DNA from: Leptasterias polaris
Lineage: Eukaryota; Echinodermata; Asteroidea; Forcipulatida; Asteriidae
Reading direction: 5' to 3'
Assembly: GCA_037783415.1 (NCBI GenBank)
Contig: JAZGTN010000098.1
Coordinates: 124,001-188,000 of the forward strand
DNA length: 64,000 nt
Shown piece after piece: positions 54,619 through 64,000 of the stretch (the first letter of the stretch is position 1; the number at the start of each line of letters is the position of its first letter). The translations under genes were made by a program, and so were the position numbers. The notes below the pieces were generated by a model that did not search any database, had not been told where the DNA came from, and saw only the letters and a list, made by a program, of their open reading frames with translations.

Positions 54619-55384
54619 CACATGATGCTGAATCCAGTTTGTAATTTGCATGGCTGGTCTTATTTTTACACAACTATAGTTTGTGTAGCTTTGTTTTGCA
54701 AATGTGTATAGACAAGAAGGCCTACTGTTACTACACAAACCCAAATTATTAATGTCTTTGTCTTCCACCCAATGGGTTGGTCGGAGGGAAATGACTGGAC
54801 TGTTGTGTAAGGCAACTAAAGACAAATCAGGAAATAGATGACACTTAATCAAAACCAGATGATGGGATTTGTCTACACTTAGGCACCTATATATTTGTTG
54901 CTTCAACTATAATTTTAATTTTTGTAATTTTCTTTGTTCAAGATTTAAAAACTGTATCATTTGTGTTGATTCCATTTTAATTGAGTCATTGCAGGAAAGC
55001 GGTGATTCAATTTGGGCAACGGGAGCTTGTTCCATTTAAAAGGTGCCTATCTTAAATCATGAGTTTCTTCGTAATGTATTCCGAAGAATAACTTGACCTA
55101 ATTGCAGAAAAATTATTACGATGGGGTTTTAATTTCATTAAAGCAGCTTGTTACATTGATGCACCATTACTGCAATAACTGGTTCAAGCCTGTCAGAACA
55201 ATATTTGTTCTATGCCATTAAAGCATTCCTCTGCTTTCTAATCAAGGTTGATATGTATCTATGCTTGAGTGAGAAGCACTGCAGCTGCTAATAGTAAAAA
55301 CTATTTTGAGAAAGGGTTTCTTTTGAGATTATATGGTTTGGGTATTTCCCCCCTAAAAAAAACCATTTGAATCTGAGAAAAGAT

Positions 55385-55600
55385 TAATTCATGAATTGTT
55401 TCTCAGATTTCCGTGAGTTGGTGTCTGTTAGCAAATGCTGAGGCCAGAGAGGTGGTTGGTACCCACAGTCACCTCACTAAAAACGTGGATGGATTCGATG
55501 TTCTTGTGAAAATACCCTGAAAGTTGTTGCTGTTTTCTCAGCAAGTTAGACACAGAACTCAGCTGAAACTTTCACATGTGACTTTCATTGTATCTTTTAG
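55385..55600 (+). repeat. Dispersed repeat, family H
   Basis: Reads TTCATGAATTGTTTCTCAGATTT, GCCAGAGAGGTGGTTGGTACC, TTCTTGTGAAAATACC, TTCTCAGCAAGT and CAGCTGAAACTTTCACATGTG. It is collinear with 34845-35050 at about 75-80 percent by eye. Confidence 0.75.
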
Positions 55601-57287
55601 CATACCTTTAAGCATTTGTTGCTAGAATTCCAAAGGTTGGAATTCTAAATTGACTCTACATAGCATCCTGCTTCATGTTATTCTAATAACTCAATATTTA
55701 CAGAGTCAATAAGAGATAGCATTTTGTTTTACCACAGCACTGTATATTCACCTCCCAACTGTGTACCCTTTTCACTTATCTAAACATTCAACACTTTTGT
55801 TCCCTCTTTCTCCTCGGGCTGTGGAACATATAAGCGCATCCCACCAAGCGTATCAAAGCATTCAAGGCGGAGCCAGCCTGCCCAAAGGGGGTACTCCATT
55901 GCCGAGCATGCATGCCAAAAAATACATTTCGGATATGAAATTTGTGGGGCGGTATAAAACCCGTAGAAATAGATCTCTGGTATATGAGTACTGGGACTGT
56001 GCTATTCCATCGATTAGGGCCCAGGGCTGGCATCGCGTGTCTTAGACTCTGTGTCCATGTAGTGATGGTTAGACACACGTTGATGTATCCAGTGACAGAT
56101 AGCGTGTCGCACAGACACATTTTCCATCTGAAGCCAAAGAGATGAAGCAGGACTCCGCATGCCAACGTTCACATGTACATCTTGGGGGCTTTTTGATATT
56201 AAACTACTGCTGTGTGGATCTTGTCAATAAAAGCCCAGCACTATGCCCCCATGGCATGAATAAAAATGGATGTTTTTATAATAACAGTCAACTCGGTGGA
56301 TGTTTTGTCTTTTTGAGATGTGGTATTCTTTGCAACTTTTTTCTTAGACTCTATCAGAGTTAATGTCTTATGTATGTCTTAGCATGTCTCGCACATCCAT
56401 TCAGCTGATGGATTTGTTGATAACAACCCAATTTGCAAATTATTTAATAGTTAATTGCATTTACTGAAAAACCTAGGAGTGATGATTAATCAAGTCTGAA
56501 AATATTTCCATCCCAACCAGCGGTATTATTTTCAGAACTTTTTTGAGCTTCATGAGTAATAATTTTCCTTTGAAAATATCATTGCCACAATGAAACCCTG
56601 ACTTGACAAAGGAAAGACAACAAAGGTTACCATTATTAGATCCAGGATTTGATGTTGTCATGTGAGAAAATCGAGTAGACACACATCGTGAGTCGCAGAG
56701 GGACCAAAAAACCTGCCATGGTATGCTGGAGTCTTGGAACACTCAGAGCCGAATGTTATGACAAACAATGGTGGCAACCTGTCCATGCATTCTTGGTACA
56801 ACATTCAGAAAGGGATTTTACAAGGCTTGTTTTCCAGAGTGTGTTTTCCCTCCTTGTATGGATGAAACAAAGCGTATCACGGTAGGTGCCTGCCTGTGCA
56901 CACTACACAATGGAAGGTCTGGGTGGATATAAATATCAGGCGTCTGGCTGTCGGTACAAAAAATTAAGGACAATCCCAAGTTGTTCGGGGCAACCGCTGT
57001 AAGTCTGTCCAATCAAAAGTTGCCGAAAAACATGTCCTTCAAGTGGTCATGGGATAAGAAGTTGTTTGTGAAGTACAAATCACCTAGAGAAATATGTACA
57101 ACACACTGCCTTGGAAGCAGCTGTGAAAATATTGAGCTTTGAACGTACCAAAACAGTCATCGTTAGGGGCTGTTTTCTCAAACAAATGTGGAAGTGTGGA
57201 AGCCTACTTGATGAGACGTTCAAAAGTTTGCATCATGACACGATACTTGAAAACTGGAGAATTTAAATGGGTTAACTTTTTCTAAAA

Positions 57288-57716
57288 CCACTGGTTAACC
57301 AGTATGTGAGCGGTCAATCGCACTGGAATCAAGCTCTGGTGTTTCTGATCTGCAGAGTGCCGGGGTTCGAGTCCCGGTCTTGACACTTGTGTCCTTAAAG
57401 CAAGGCACTTAACCATTATTGCTTCAGATTTCGGATGGGACGTAAAGCTGTGGCCCTGTGTGTTGTGTAATGCACGTAAAAGAACCCAGTTATAATTGTT
57501 ATCATAAAAGAGAAGGGGTTTGCCCTGTTGTTCCTCACTGGCTGGTCGAGCAACACTGACCGCCACCTTACATTGTATACCTTACAAGGTATTTAATAGT
57601 ATTGTGGTCTAATAAAATCATTCTTAACAAGCTCCACCAAATTTTTTATTTTTGCGCTAGGAGTGTCATTTATGATAGACATGGCACATTATAAATGCTC
57701 ACTATTACTATTATTA
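57288..57716 (+). mobile_element. tRNA-derived SINE, family A, near full length
   Basis: Head GTGAGCGGTCAATCGCAC, AATCAAGCTCTGGTGTTTC and GGGGTTCGAGTCCCGGTC (perfect B-box core). Body GACACTTGTGTCCTTAAAGC, ACTTAACCATTATTGC and GTAAAAGAACCCAG. 3' end GGCACATTATAAATGCTC then (ATT)n. This is the most complete copy and defines both ends, about 430 bp. Confidence 0.85.
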
Positions 57717-57894
57717 TAAAACATATGTAGACGTGTCTCTTTTTTTGGCCTATAATATATGATTTTATTTTTACAACTGTATGGCTAAACAAAGAGCTCA
57801 TAAGCGAACAGTAGCATTGTGTAGAGCAGGTAAGGATAGAAGAAACTTAAAGAAAACTGGATAGGGTCACAGTGTGCACGTCTTTTCATGTGCT

Positions 57895-57975
57895 TACAGT
57901 TAGCAGCGCTTTGAAATGGAAACTCGCACAGTAAGCACAAAAATGGCCGTTAAGCAGGTCTATGAAATTCTGCCA
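57895..57975. repeat. Fragment of the CTATGAAA / GCTTAAGC repeat
   Basis: Contains GTTAGCAGCGCTTTGAAATGG, AGTAAGCACAAAAATGG and GTTAAGCAGGTCTATGAAATTC, resembling 8580-8775 and 63185-63325. Confidence 0.5.
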
Positions 57976-58919
57976 TAATGATTATTTTATAGCTTCATCC
58001 TATGGGGCAAGGGAGAGGAACTGAATAGGAATAGAATGTGTCATCTGGATAAACAAAAGTTTGTTGTGCATTTTGGGTATTAAGAAAGTTTTTTGGGGGG
58101 AAGGGTGGGGACCCATGGAGACCCATCATTAGAAACCAGAGTCTTGGGCTACAGTACCTTTATTAAACAGAAAATTGTGCCATACGAGAATATATCTATC
58201 AGATGTTCTGAGTCCAGCCAAGCCAAGATCCTGACAATAAATCAGCTATTTTAATTTCCCCTCATAATTGCCTTGGGAAATGTCACTGATAAGGAGTATT
58301 ATGGGGCTTTCCTGGCAGCGTTTGATAGATATTGGTCACGTACCACAGACCATTATTAAAAATGGTGGGGAAAACCAATGAAATAGCCCCCGGAGGAAGC
58401 GGGATGACGGTCTGATCAATTTAAGCAGATAAAATAGACATGACAAGTATCCTCTCTCAATGTGTTACCCTATTTTAACGTAAAGAAAATTGATTGACAT
58501 GGAAATTTATGGGCTTTGTAAGCAAGATGGTGTCATATTTGAGCAAAAATTGGCTTTGATGGGGGAGGTTTTTCTAGGATGTAATAAGCTTCTTCTTTCT
58601 GATCAACTCGCCATCGCTTAGAACACTGATGCTTGAGTGGCATTGTAAGATACAATAACAAACGTAGCTGCAGACTTGATTAATTTTGTCATTTTGAACA
58701 TAAGCCCCTCCAGTCCCGAACAGTCCCGACCATGATAGTTGAAGTACTTGCTCAACTGAAGGTCTGAGAACACTGTCCTAGATATTCAGCTTAGTTTTCA
58801 AAAGATGTCGCCTTAGTCAGGGTATATGTTCTTATTCTGTAGTTTTGGGAAACTTATTTAGGCCATGCTCTGGGTAACAAAATTACTGTGGGGGGAAGAA
58901 TGAATGTTCCCATGAAATT

Positions 58920-59222
58920 GCAACGTTAATCCGAAGGTCACAGGTTCAAGTCCTTCTCTGGTAAATTTGTCTTTGTTCAATTTATTACTTGTTATTTGAA
59001 ATAAAAAGTCTCATCTCCATAAGGTGATCCCTCTGCTGCCGCTTCTCAGGTTGTATCGTAAACTTGGGTGTGATCCCTGGCTACATGGCAGTTACAGGTT
59101 GAATAGCTTCTGACTGGCACCCCATTATGGCTAGATAGCTCAGTTGGAATTGTATCAGTATGTTAATCCAGAGATGTCAAGGCCCACTGTAGTAATTTTT
59201 TCTTTGTTCAACCCAAAAGTAT
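58920..59222 (+). mobile_element. Two overlapping family B SINE pieces
   Basis: A 3' fragment at 58920-58985 (GTTAATCCGAAGGTC, CAGGTTCAAGTCC, TTTGTCTTTGTTCAA) is followed by a copy at 59020-59222. That copy has the upstream part (CTGCTGCCGCTTCTCAGG, CTTCTGACTGGCACCCC), the head GATAGCTCAGTTGG and the tail TTTCTTTGTTCAACCC. The second has lost the ACAAAATAGGGAGACC segment. Confidence 0.7.
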
Positions 59223-60344
59223 AGAAATTTAAATAGCATATTAGGTTATGAACATTGTGATGCAGGTCTCAGGTTTGGCTTTTAATAAGTGAATATTTTG
59301 ATAGCATTTTTTATGAGGTGTCTCATGGGACAAAATTAGACTTGTATCAAGTCTGTAGTTATTTGTAACTGACATTTATTCAGTGTTGTGGAGTGTGTTG
59401 AGAGAACATTGATGTTTATACTTATTGAAGTTTATATCAATAAAAGATAACTCCCAGTCATGTCCTTGCATATTGGTCATCATCATTATATGCATCAGGC
59501 TTATCATGTTGGTATCCATGTCATTGGTATCCATGTCACTGGTATCACATTGAGCCTAATGGCATGTAGTCATACAGCTGGATGTGTAGGAGGCAACAGC
59601 GGATCGAGTTACAATTGTATCTTGCATGTAAAACCTGATTGTGATTGATTTGAATGAGACTGCTGGCTGGAGGCCTGTTGGCACAGAGATTTATGTTCAA
59701 TAAAGAGACTGCACTCTATGCATTGATCATTCTATTCAGTTTGCAGTTTTCACTTCCCATGTCTGTCTCTGCATTTCAAGAGAGAATTTTGTATCATTTG
59801 TTTTCTTTCTGGAATTCAAAGTTTAAAAGGATTCTTTTTAAACTGTAATAAAACTTGACCTTTTGCGTTTTTATTCACTCAGTATATGGTAACTGGATAA
59901 AACAATATAACATAAGACTGCTATTTGGTTTGACAAGCTTGGAAGGGAAGTTAAAACATTGGCCTAAGGGGAGAACTTCATGAAAAGTACAATGCAGCAA
60001 AACCAATCAAGTTTGACATTCTATTTGATGTCAAGTAAACATTGCAAAGACAAGAATTTCATTTTTAATGTACCTGTTTGATAGCTTTAGGAAAGAAAAC
60101 AAATGTTTTAAACTGAACAGTTTAGGACATCATTCAAACAAATCTGGTTCCAAAATAAAACAAACACTCTTTCAATTTTTTCTGAATGTCAATTAAGAAT
60201 CAACCGAATGTTTCTTTTGAAATAGTTATTTTTTTATAACATTAGGAAAGAATCATCAAAATCGATGATGGGTTACTAATCTGTGAAGACGAATCGAGTG
60301 TTGCTCTTAAATTTTAATATGGGTTCTTTTCTCTTTCCTTTCAG

Positions 60345-60404
60345 AATCTCAGGAATAAAGTTGAAGAAGCTCATGAAAATCATGATTTCAACGAATCTAC
60401 AGAG
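60345..60404 (+). CDS. CACNA2D3-like: Alpha-2/delta subunit, coding exon 4
   Basis: 60 bp, 20 codons, phase 0 at both ends, residues 97-116: NLRNKVEEAHENHDFNESTE. The EEA...H.FNES pattern closely matches the block just after the NME.ML helix in alpha-2/delta-3 and -4. It contains one N-glycosylation sequon, Asn112-Glu-Ser, expected to face the lumen or outside. Strong acceptor CCTTTCAG; donor GAG|GTAACT. It is separated from exon 3 by about 30 kb, and only the in-frame join and the family pattern identify it. The next exon should encode the aromatic N-terminal edge of the VWA_N domain and is not in the window. Confidence 0.85.
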
Positions 60405-60814
60405 GTAACTTGAGATTTGAATTCCTATTCAGATTTTCGTTTTGTGTAGAAAAGCTTCTTTCCAATCATCAAACTTATCAAAAAGATTCACTAGAAACAA
60501 CATGAACAAAGAATATTGTGCTTATGATTTGAACAACATTTAGAGTTCTTATAGAGGGACACACCTAGTACTTGATATACCAACATTTCATCACAGTTTT
60601 CACAAATCGATAAATGTGTCAAAAACACTACAGTTTGTAAATAAATTTTTGCACAAACTTCTGACAAAGTTAATCCTGACGATGACTAGCGCAAGCTAGT
60701 CTAAACGTTGAGACCTATTAAGAACTCACTCCGTGGCAGTGTAGTTAATAACGTGAATATCTCGATCCACAAAGCGAAAGTAGTCCCGGCCGATTTCCTA
60801 CCCTCCGCCCAGGT

Positions 60815-60955
60815 AGTAGTTAATAAGCAGGACAGTTCTTTTCAGAACTGAGAAGTCTCCCGAAGTCTCCCGAATTATGAATAATCTACTCTGCGGCAGT
60901 AGAATAAATAGCAAGACAAGTTCTCAAAAGAAAAAAATTTAACTAGCACGTAGAT
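60815..60955 (+). repeat. Dispersed repeat (AGCAGGACAGTT / GCAGTAGAATAAAT family)
   Basis: Reads AATAAGCAGGACAGTTC, AGAAGTCTCCCGAA twice in tandem, AATCTACTCTGCGGCAGTAG and AATAAATAGCAAGACAAG. Same strand as the copy at 33755-33910. Confidence 0.7.
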
Positions 60956-62194
60956 ATACACATAGTGTTACCAAAAACAAATATACATTGATACCTCACC
61001 ATGCAATGCCTCAAATTTCATAAAGTTATTGCTGTTAACCTTTTTAGCAAGTTTCAGGACCTAGCATGTAATTAACATGACTAACGAATCACTAGTTTTG
61101 ACTATTTGTGTTTTCACAAAGAGGTAAAAGATTTTGTCACTTTATCCATTGAATTGCATAGTGCTAGTACAGTGCCAAACACTCGTGGTATGACTTATGC
61201 GTTTTCTCGAACCCACGAATCTGTTGACCTATTTCAGTTTAGCGTTTTCACAAACCGGCGAATATCAATGCATTGGTTTGTACATTGTGCTCTGCGTGCA
61301 TGTTTCCTTTTTTTCATTTTCACAAAGTGACAAATGTTTTCAGGAGTTAATAACTCATCAAAATAGTTGCAAGGTTGAAAACATATTAAACAGTTCAGTA
61401 TGACACAATTTTTTTCAAACACGGAATTGTGGCTTTGGTGCAGATTCACCACTTCGTTGAAACGGTGATGATTTAATTGATTAGCAGAGGTTTTTGTCCC
61501 TGTAAGTAAACATTTAAGTGTGGGACTTGATTCATGAACAGGTTATCAGGATCTTGTTAAAATGTCTCTAAAAGTAGCAAACAAATTAAAGGTAATTGGC
61601 TTTGAAAACTTTATTGTATCTCACCAAAAGTAACCCATCTAGTAATTCACAAGTCATGCTAATAAGAGTTTTTAAGATGATGGCAATCCCTTTTTACTGA
61701 TGTTAAAGAGGTGCTCCAAAGTAAAACAAATTTTTGTGATCCCCTCATTTTCCAATAGATAGAGCCGTTATGATGATGAAAACAGAATTACAAGTTGCTA
61801 ACCTTACGTTAAAATGGTGTAAAATACCACTGTGTTTGATACCCTTCAAGTGCAATTTTTGTCCAAATCCAAAAAAGTTTGATGACGTCGCATTTCACAT
61901 ATATAGTCTTTATGCTTATGTAAAGAGAATCCTTAGTTCATTCCTGAATTTTGATCATATTTAATCAAAGCAGCATTGAATTTGACCTTTTGACTGTAAA
62001 GACCTAGTTTTTTTAAAGTTCTGGTAAGGTCACAGTTCACATTTCGCTATGAAAGAGTATAAAATAAAATGTAATTTCACACCACTTTAACGTGAGGTTA
62101 GTGACTTGTAAGTTTTCCCCCACTATTAGAAGACTTCTATCTATTGGAAAATGTGTGCATCACATGAATGAATTTGAATTGGGAGCTCCTGTTA

Positions 62195-62592
62195 AAAGAC
62201 ACAGTACACGTTTGGTAATGACTCTGAAAATTAATGGCAATAAAAACTTACTTGGTAAGAAGTACAGCAGCTTTTGGTAGTATAATGAATTTTGAGAAAC
62301 TTTTAACTTCGAAGTACTACGGTTATGGAAAAATATATCACTTTTTATTCCCCAAAATTTGAATCTGAGAAGCGTTTCTGTCAGAAATGCTTCTCAGACT
62401 GTGTATTCCTATGGGGAATATTCTTCCTGCGTGGAAATATTCGCTCCGGTTTTTCGGTGATAATTCAAAAACGCGACCACCTTTTGAAGTGAAATTTTCA
62501 CAGGTTAGTTTTATTGTATGTACCTACATTTATATAGGATTAACACAATCAGTAGGCTCCAATTACCAATTGTATGCAGCACCTTTAAGGGT
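62195..62592 (+). mobile_element. Inverted-repeat element (GGCAATAAAAACTTA family), long form with central hairpin
   Basis: Ends AGACACAGTACACGTTTGGTAAT and CCAATTACCAATTGTATGCAGCACC pair imperfectly. The middle has a foldback: 62364-62380 against 62382-62398 (17-bp arms, one mismatch, one-base loop), flanked by TTCCCCA (62348) and TGGGGAA (62412). The short copy at 4185-4490 lacks this middle block. Confidence 0.75.
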
Positions 62593-63184
62593 ATCTTTGT
62601 TTCAACTGAAAAATCTCTTGAATGTCAGGGCTCAAAGCTCATGATGGGGTAATATCAATGTCAGTCAGTGCCAGATGACGCTGGAATCCAACTGAAGATG
62701 TTGCCGAAGACTGGCGCCTTCCATTGTATGCATTAGAGCATCTTTAGAATGCTCTCTATCTCTGTTCACTTTGTCAGCCAATAATCTTGATTCTCTGGAG
62801 CCAAAAAATTGTCTGGAACTGCAATATGGCATAGGGTTACTTTACATCTACAGTTAAAGGGGTTGGTGGGTAAGGACCAAGCACAACACGATCCAGTTAG
62901 ACTTTGAATTCTCACTTAGTGTCAAGATGGAACGAGTACCAATCAGTTTGATAAACGATTCCATATGAAGTGTCTTCATACTTGAGAGACCAACAAATTA
63001 AGATAACTTAAAAGGGACTCGAGAGCCAACAACTAGAAACAAACATTATCTGCATAATTCATGTTTTTGAAAATTTCAATGTGTTATCGGCATTCTGATC
63101 AAAGTTTTACAGACTATTTTTACCATTGAGTTACAAAACATTTCTTGGAAATTGATTAATTACCAAAAATAAACCGAATTGAAG

Positions 63185-63325
63185 CGGTTAATTTTGTTTA
63201 CCAGAAATAGGCTACCAGCTAAAATGCCATTTCAAATGACTGGTGTCCCCCTAAATTGCAGTGAGCAGAAGTTTATTAAGCAATCTTTTCTGCGTTTGAA
63301 GCAGCTCTATGAAAGTGGCCCCTGT
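63185..63325. repeat. Dispersed repeat related to 8580-8775
   Basis: Contains GAAGCGGTTAATTTTG, GGCTACCAGC, AGTGAGCAGAAG, TTAAGCAATCTTTTCTGC and GAAGCAGCTCTATGAAAGTGGCCCC, collinear in part with the reverse complement of 8580-8775. Confidence 0.55.
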
Positions 63326-63610
63326 CTAAGATCAGATGGTGTACCTTCCCTTTAACGAAGACCATGAATCATGGAAAGTGCCCTTGGCACTGTAGCAGTT
63401 TCCTGCAAGACACAATTCATGCAAGGAGAGGACTAGGTGATGGCATTTCCAGTTTAACAAAAGGAAGAAAATCCAGACAAATATTCAAGGAGCGTTTGAC
63501 TCGGAGATGTTAAAAATCTCAGAGTGGAATTTTATCTGAGAGAGTTTTTTTCAGAACACCGATGTCTGAAATCTTTGACCACAAATGTTTTTACAAATAA
63601 CCAGCCAAAG

Positions 63611-63881
63611 TAAAGGTGCCCAGCAGAAATGAATTACTGGTCAAAATTTCTGTGTATAAATAAGGGAATAAAAGAGTTGGCCGAGGTCTTGAATGTTCAT
63701 TTAAAACCGGCAGGGTTGCGGCCGTGCAATAAAGGACCAAGCCAAAGGCGAGGTCCTTTATCGCACGGCCACAACCTTGCAAGGTTTTAAGTGAACGTTC
63801 AAGCTTGAGTCCCCACTCTTTTATTCCCTTATTTATACACAGAAATTTTGACCGGTAATTAATTTCTGCTGGGCACCTTTA
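63611..63881. repeat. 271-bp palindrome (foldback element)
   Basis: Arms of about 128-130 bases (63611-63738 and 63752-63881) are reverse complements with scattered mismatches and small indels, around a 13-base loop. Outer ends TAAAGGTGCCCAGCAGAAAT / ATTTCTGCTGGGCACCTTTA-type; inner ends GCCGTGCAATAAAGGACC / GGTCCTTTATCGCACGGC. The transcript of either strand would form a very long stem. The 63-residue minus frame inside is not a gene. Confidence 0.9.
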
Positions 63882-64000
63882 TGAAAAACTTTTCTGTAAA
63901 TTTTCAGTTCTTGTCATGTCCTCGGGCTCGTTTCGCGAAGGATCAAAATGCATGTAACGCCCAAGGGTTGTGCAGATGCTCGCGCACTAATAGATTGTAC

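Larger units (their letters stand above)
30181..60344 (+). other. Intron 3 (about 30.2 kb)
   Basis: Donor GTAAGG at 30181; acceptor with pyrimidine tract TTCTCTTTCCTTTCAG ending at 60344. It contains the second LINE, SINEs of families A-D, several TIR or foldback elements and duplications. In 31860-33750, 39720-42240, 42660-43660, 48560-49390, 55610-57280 and 59660-60340 I find no gene or repeat I can support. Some of that sequence is moderately GC-rich and unique-looking (for example 55800-56150). No in-frame extra coding exon was found. Confidence 0.75.
7955..64000 (+). other. CACNA2D3-like: Gene span: CACNA2D3/4-type alpha-2/delta subunit (5' part only)
   Basis: Alpha-2/delta proteins are extracellular accessory subunits of high-voltage-activated calcium channels. 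They raise channel density at the surface and at presynaptic sites, and in the known family are cleaved into alpha-2 and delta. Four exons spliced in silico give 116 residues that align with the N-terminal region of the family. The tryptophan of AQWAETFG, the KYSG motif, the NMEKML helix and the final EEAH..HDFNES block are closest to my memory of vertebrate alpha-2/delta-4 and -3, less so to -1 and -2. An invertebrate gene of this type is probably orthologous to the common ancestor of CACNA2D3 and CACNA2D4. The VWA domain with its MIDAS motif, the Cache domains and the C-terminal anchor must lie beyond 64000. Confidence 0.85.
60405..64000 (+). other. Intron 4, incomplete (at least 3.6 kb)
   Basis: Starts with donor GTAACT and continues to the window end without an exon I can recognise. 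It contains the repeats at 60815-60955, 62195-62592 and 63185-63325 and the palindrome at 63611-63881. In 60960-62190 and 62600-63180 I see nothing else supportable. Confidence 0.75.

Noticed and set aside
54361..54906. 181-codon open frame on the minus strand
   Set aside because: Part of the frame comes from the 53-bp tandem repeat and the TIR element; the product repeats itself because the DNA does.
57300..57380. Possible tRNA-Ser/Leu gene
   Set aside because: Followed by the family A SINE body and ATT tail; other copies share the body, so it is not a stand-alone tRNA.

Overview
This is animal (metazoan) nuclear DNA. It is AT-rich and almost entirely intronic or repetitive, with GT-AG introns, tRNA-derived SINEs, non-LTR retrotransposon wrecks and many short inverted-repeat (MITE-like) elements. 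The repeat styles and the conserved gene point to a marine invertebrate deuterostome. An echinoderm, perhaps a sea star, is my best guess, but I reached it by recognition and not by a database match.

One host gene is recognisable: the 5' part of a voltage-gated calcium channel alpha-2/delta subunit gene of the CACNA2D3/4 type, on the + strand. Four small coding exons (7955-8046, 10009-10090, 30067-30180, 60345-60404) join in frame with consensus splice sites and encode residues 1-116: a signal peptide and the start of the extracellular N-terminal region. Introns 1-3 are about 2.0, 20.0 and 30.2 kb. Intron 4 runs off the window, so the VWA, Cache and membrane-anchoring parts lie downstream. 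Bases 1-7954 are upstream sequence and probable 5' UTR, with no recognisable gene.

The introns hold two sense-oriented, 5'-truncated, frameshifted LINEs. The first (about 19.88-22.6 kb, intron 2) has endonuclease remains, a reverse transcriptase and a C-terminal zinc finger. The second (about 49.75-51.5 kb, intron 3) is a different, jockey-like family. At least four tRNA-derived SINE families (called A-D here) occur in both orientations, along with numerous MITE or foldback families. Several of these are paired as inverted copies, nested, or internally duplicated.

No bacterial-type system, CRISPR array, intact transposase, rRNA or functional tRNA gene was seen. The more interesting signals are structural: a 271-bp near-complete palindrome at 63.6-63.9 kb, a 32-bp perfect inverted repeat bracketing the second LINE, a 550-bp inverted repeat pair bracketing the first, a nested transposon rich in TGACGTCA-type sites, a stacked insertion of three inverted-repeat modules at 45.2-46.6 kb, an exact 121-bp tandem duplication, and a uORF overlapping the alpha-2/delta start codon.
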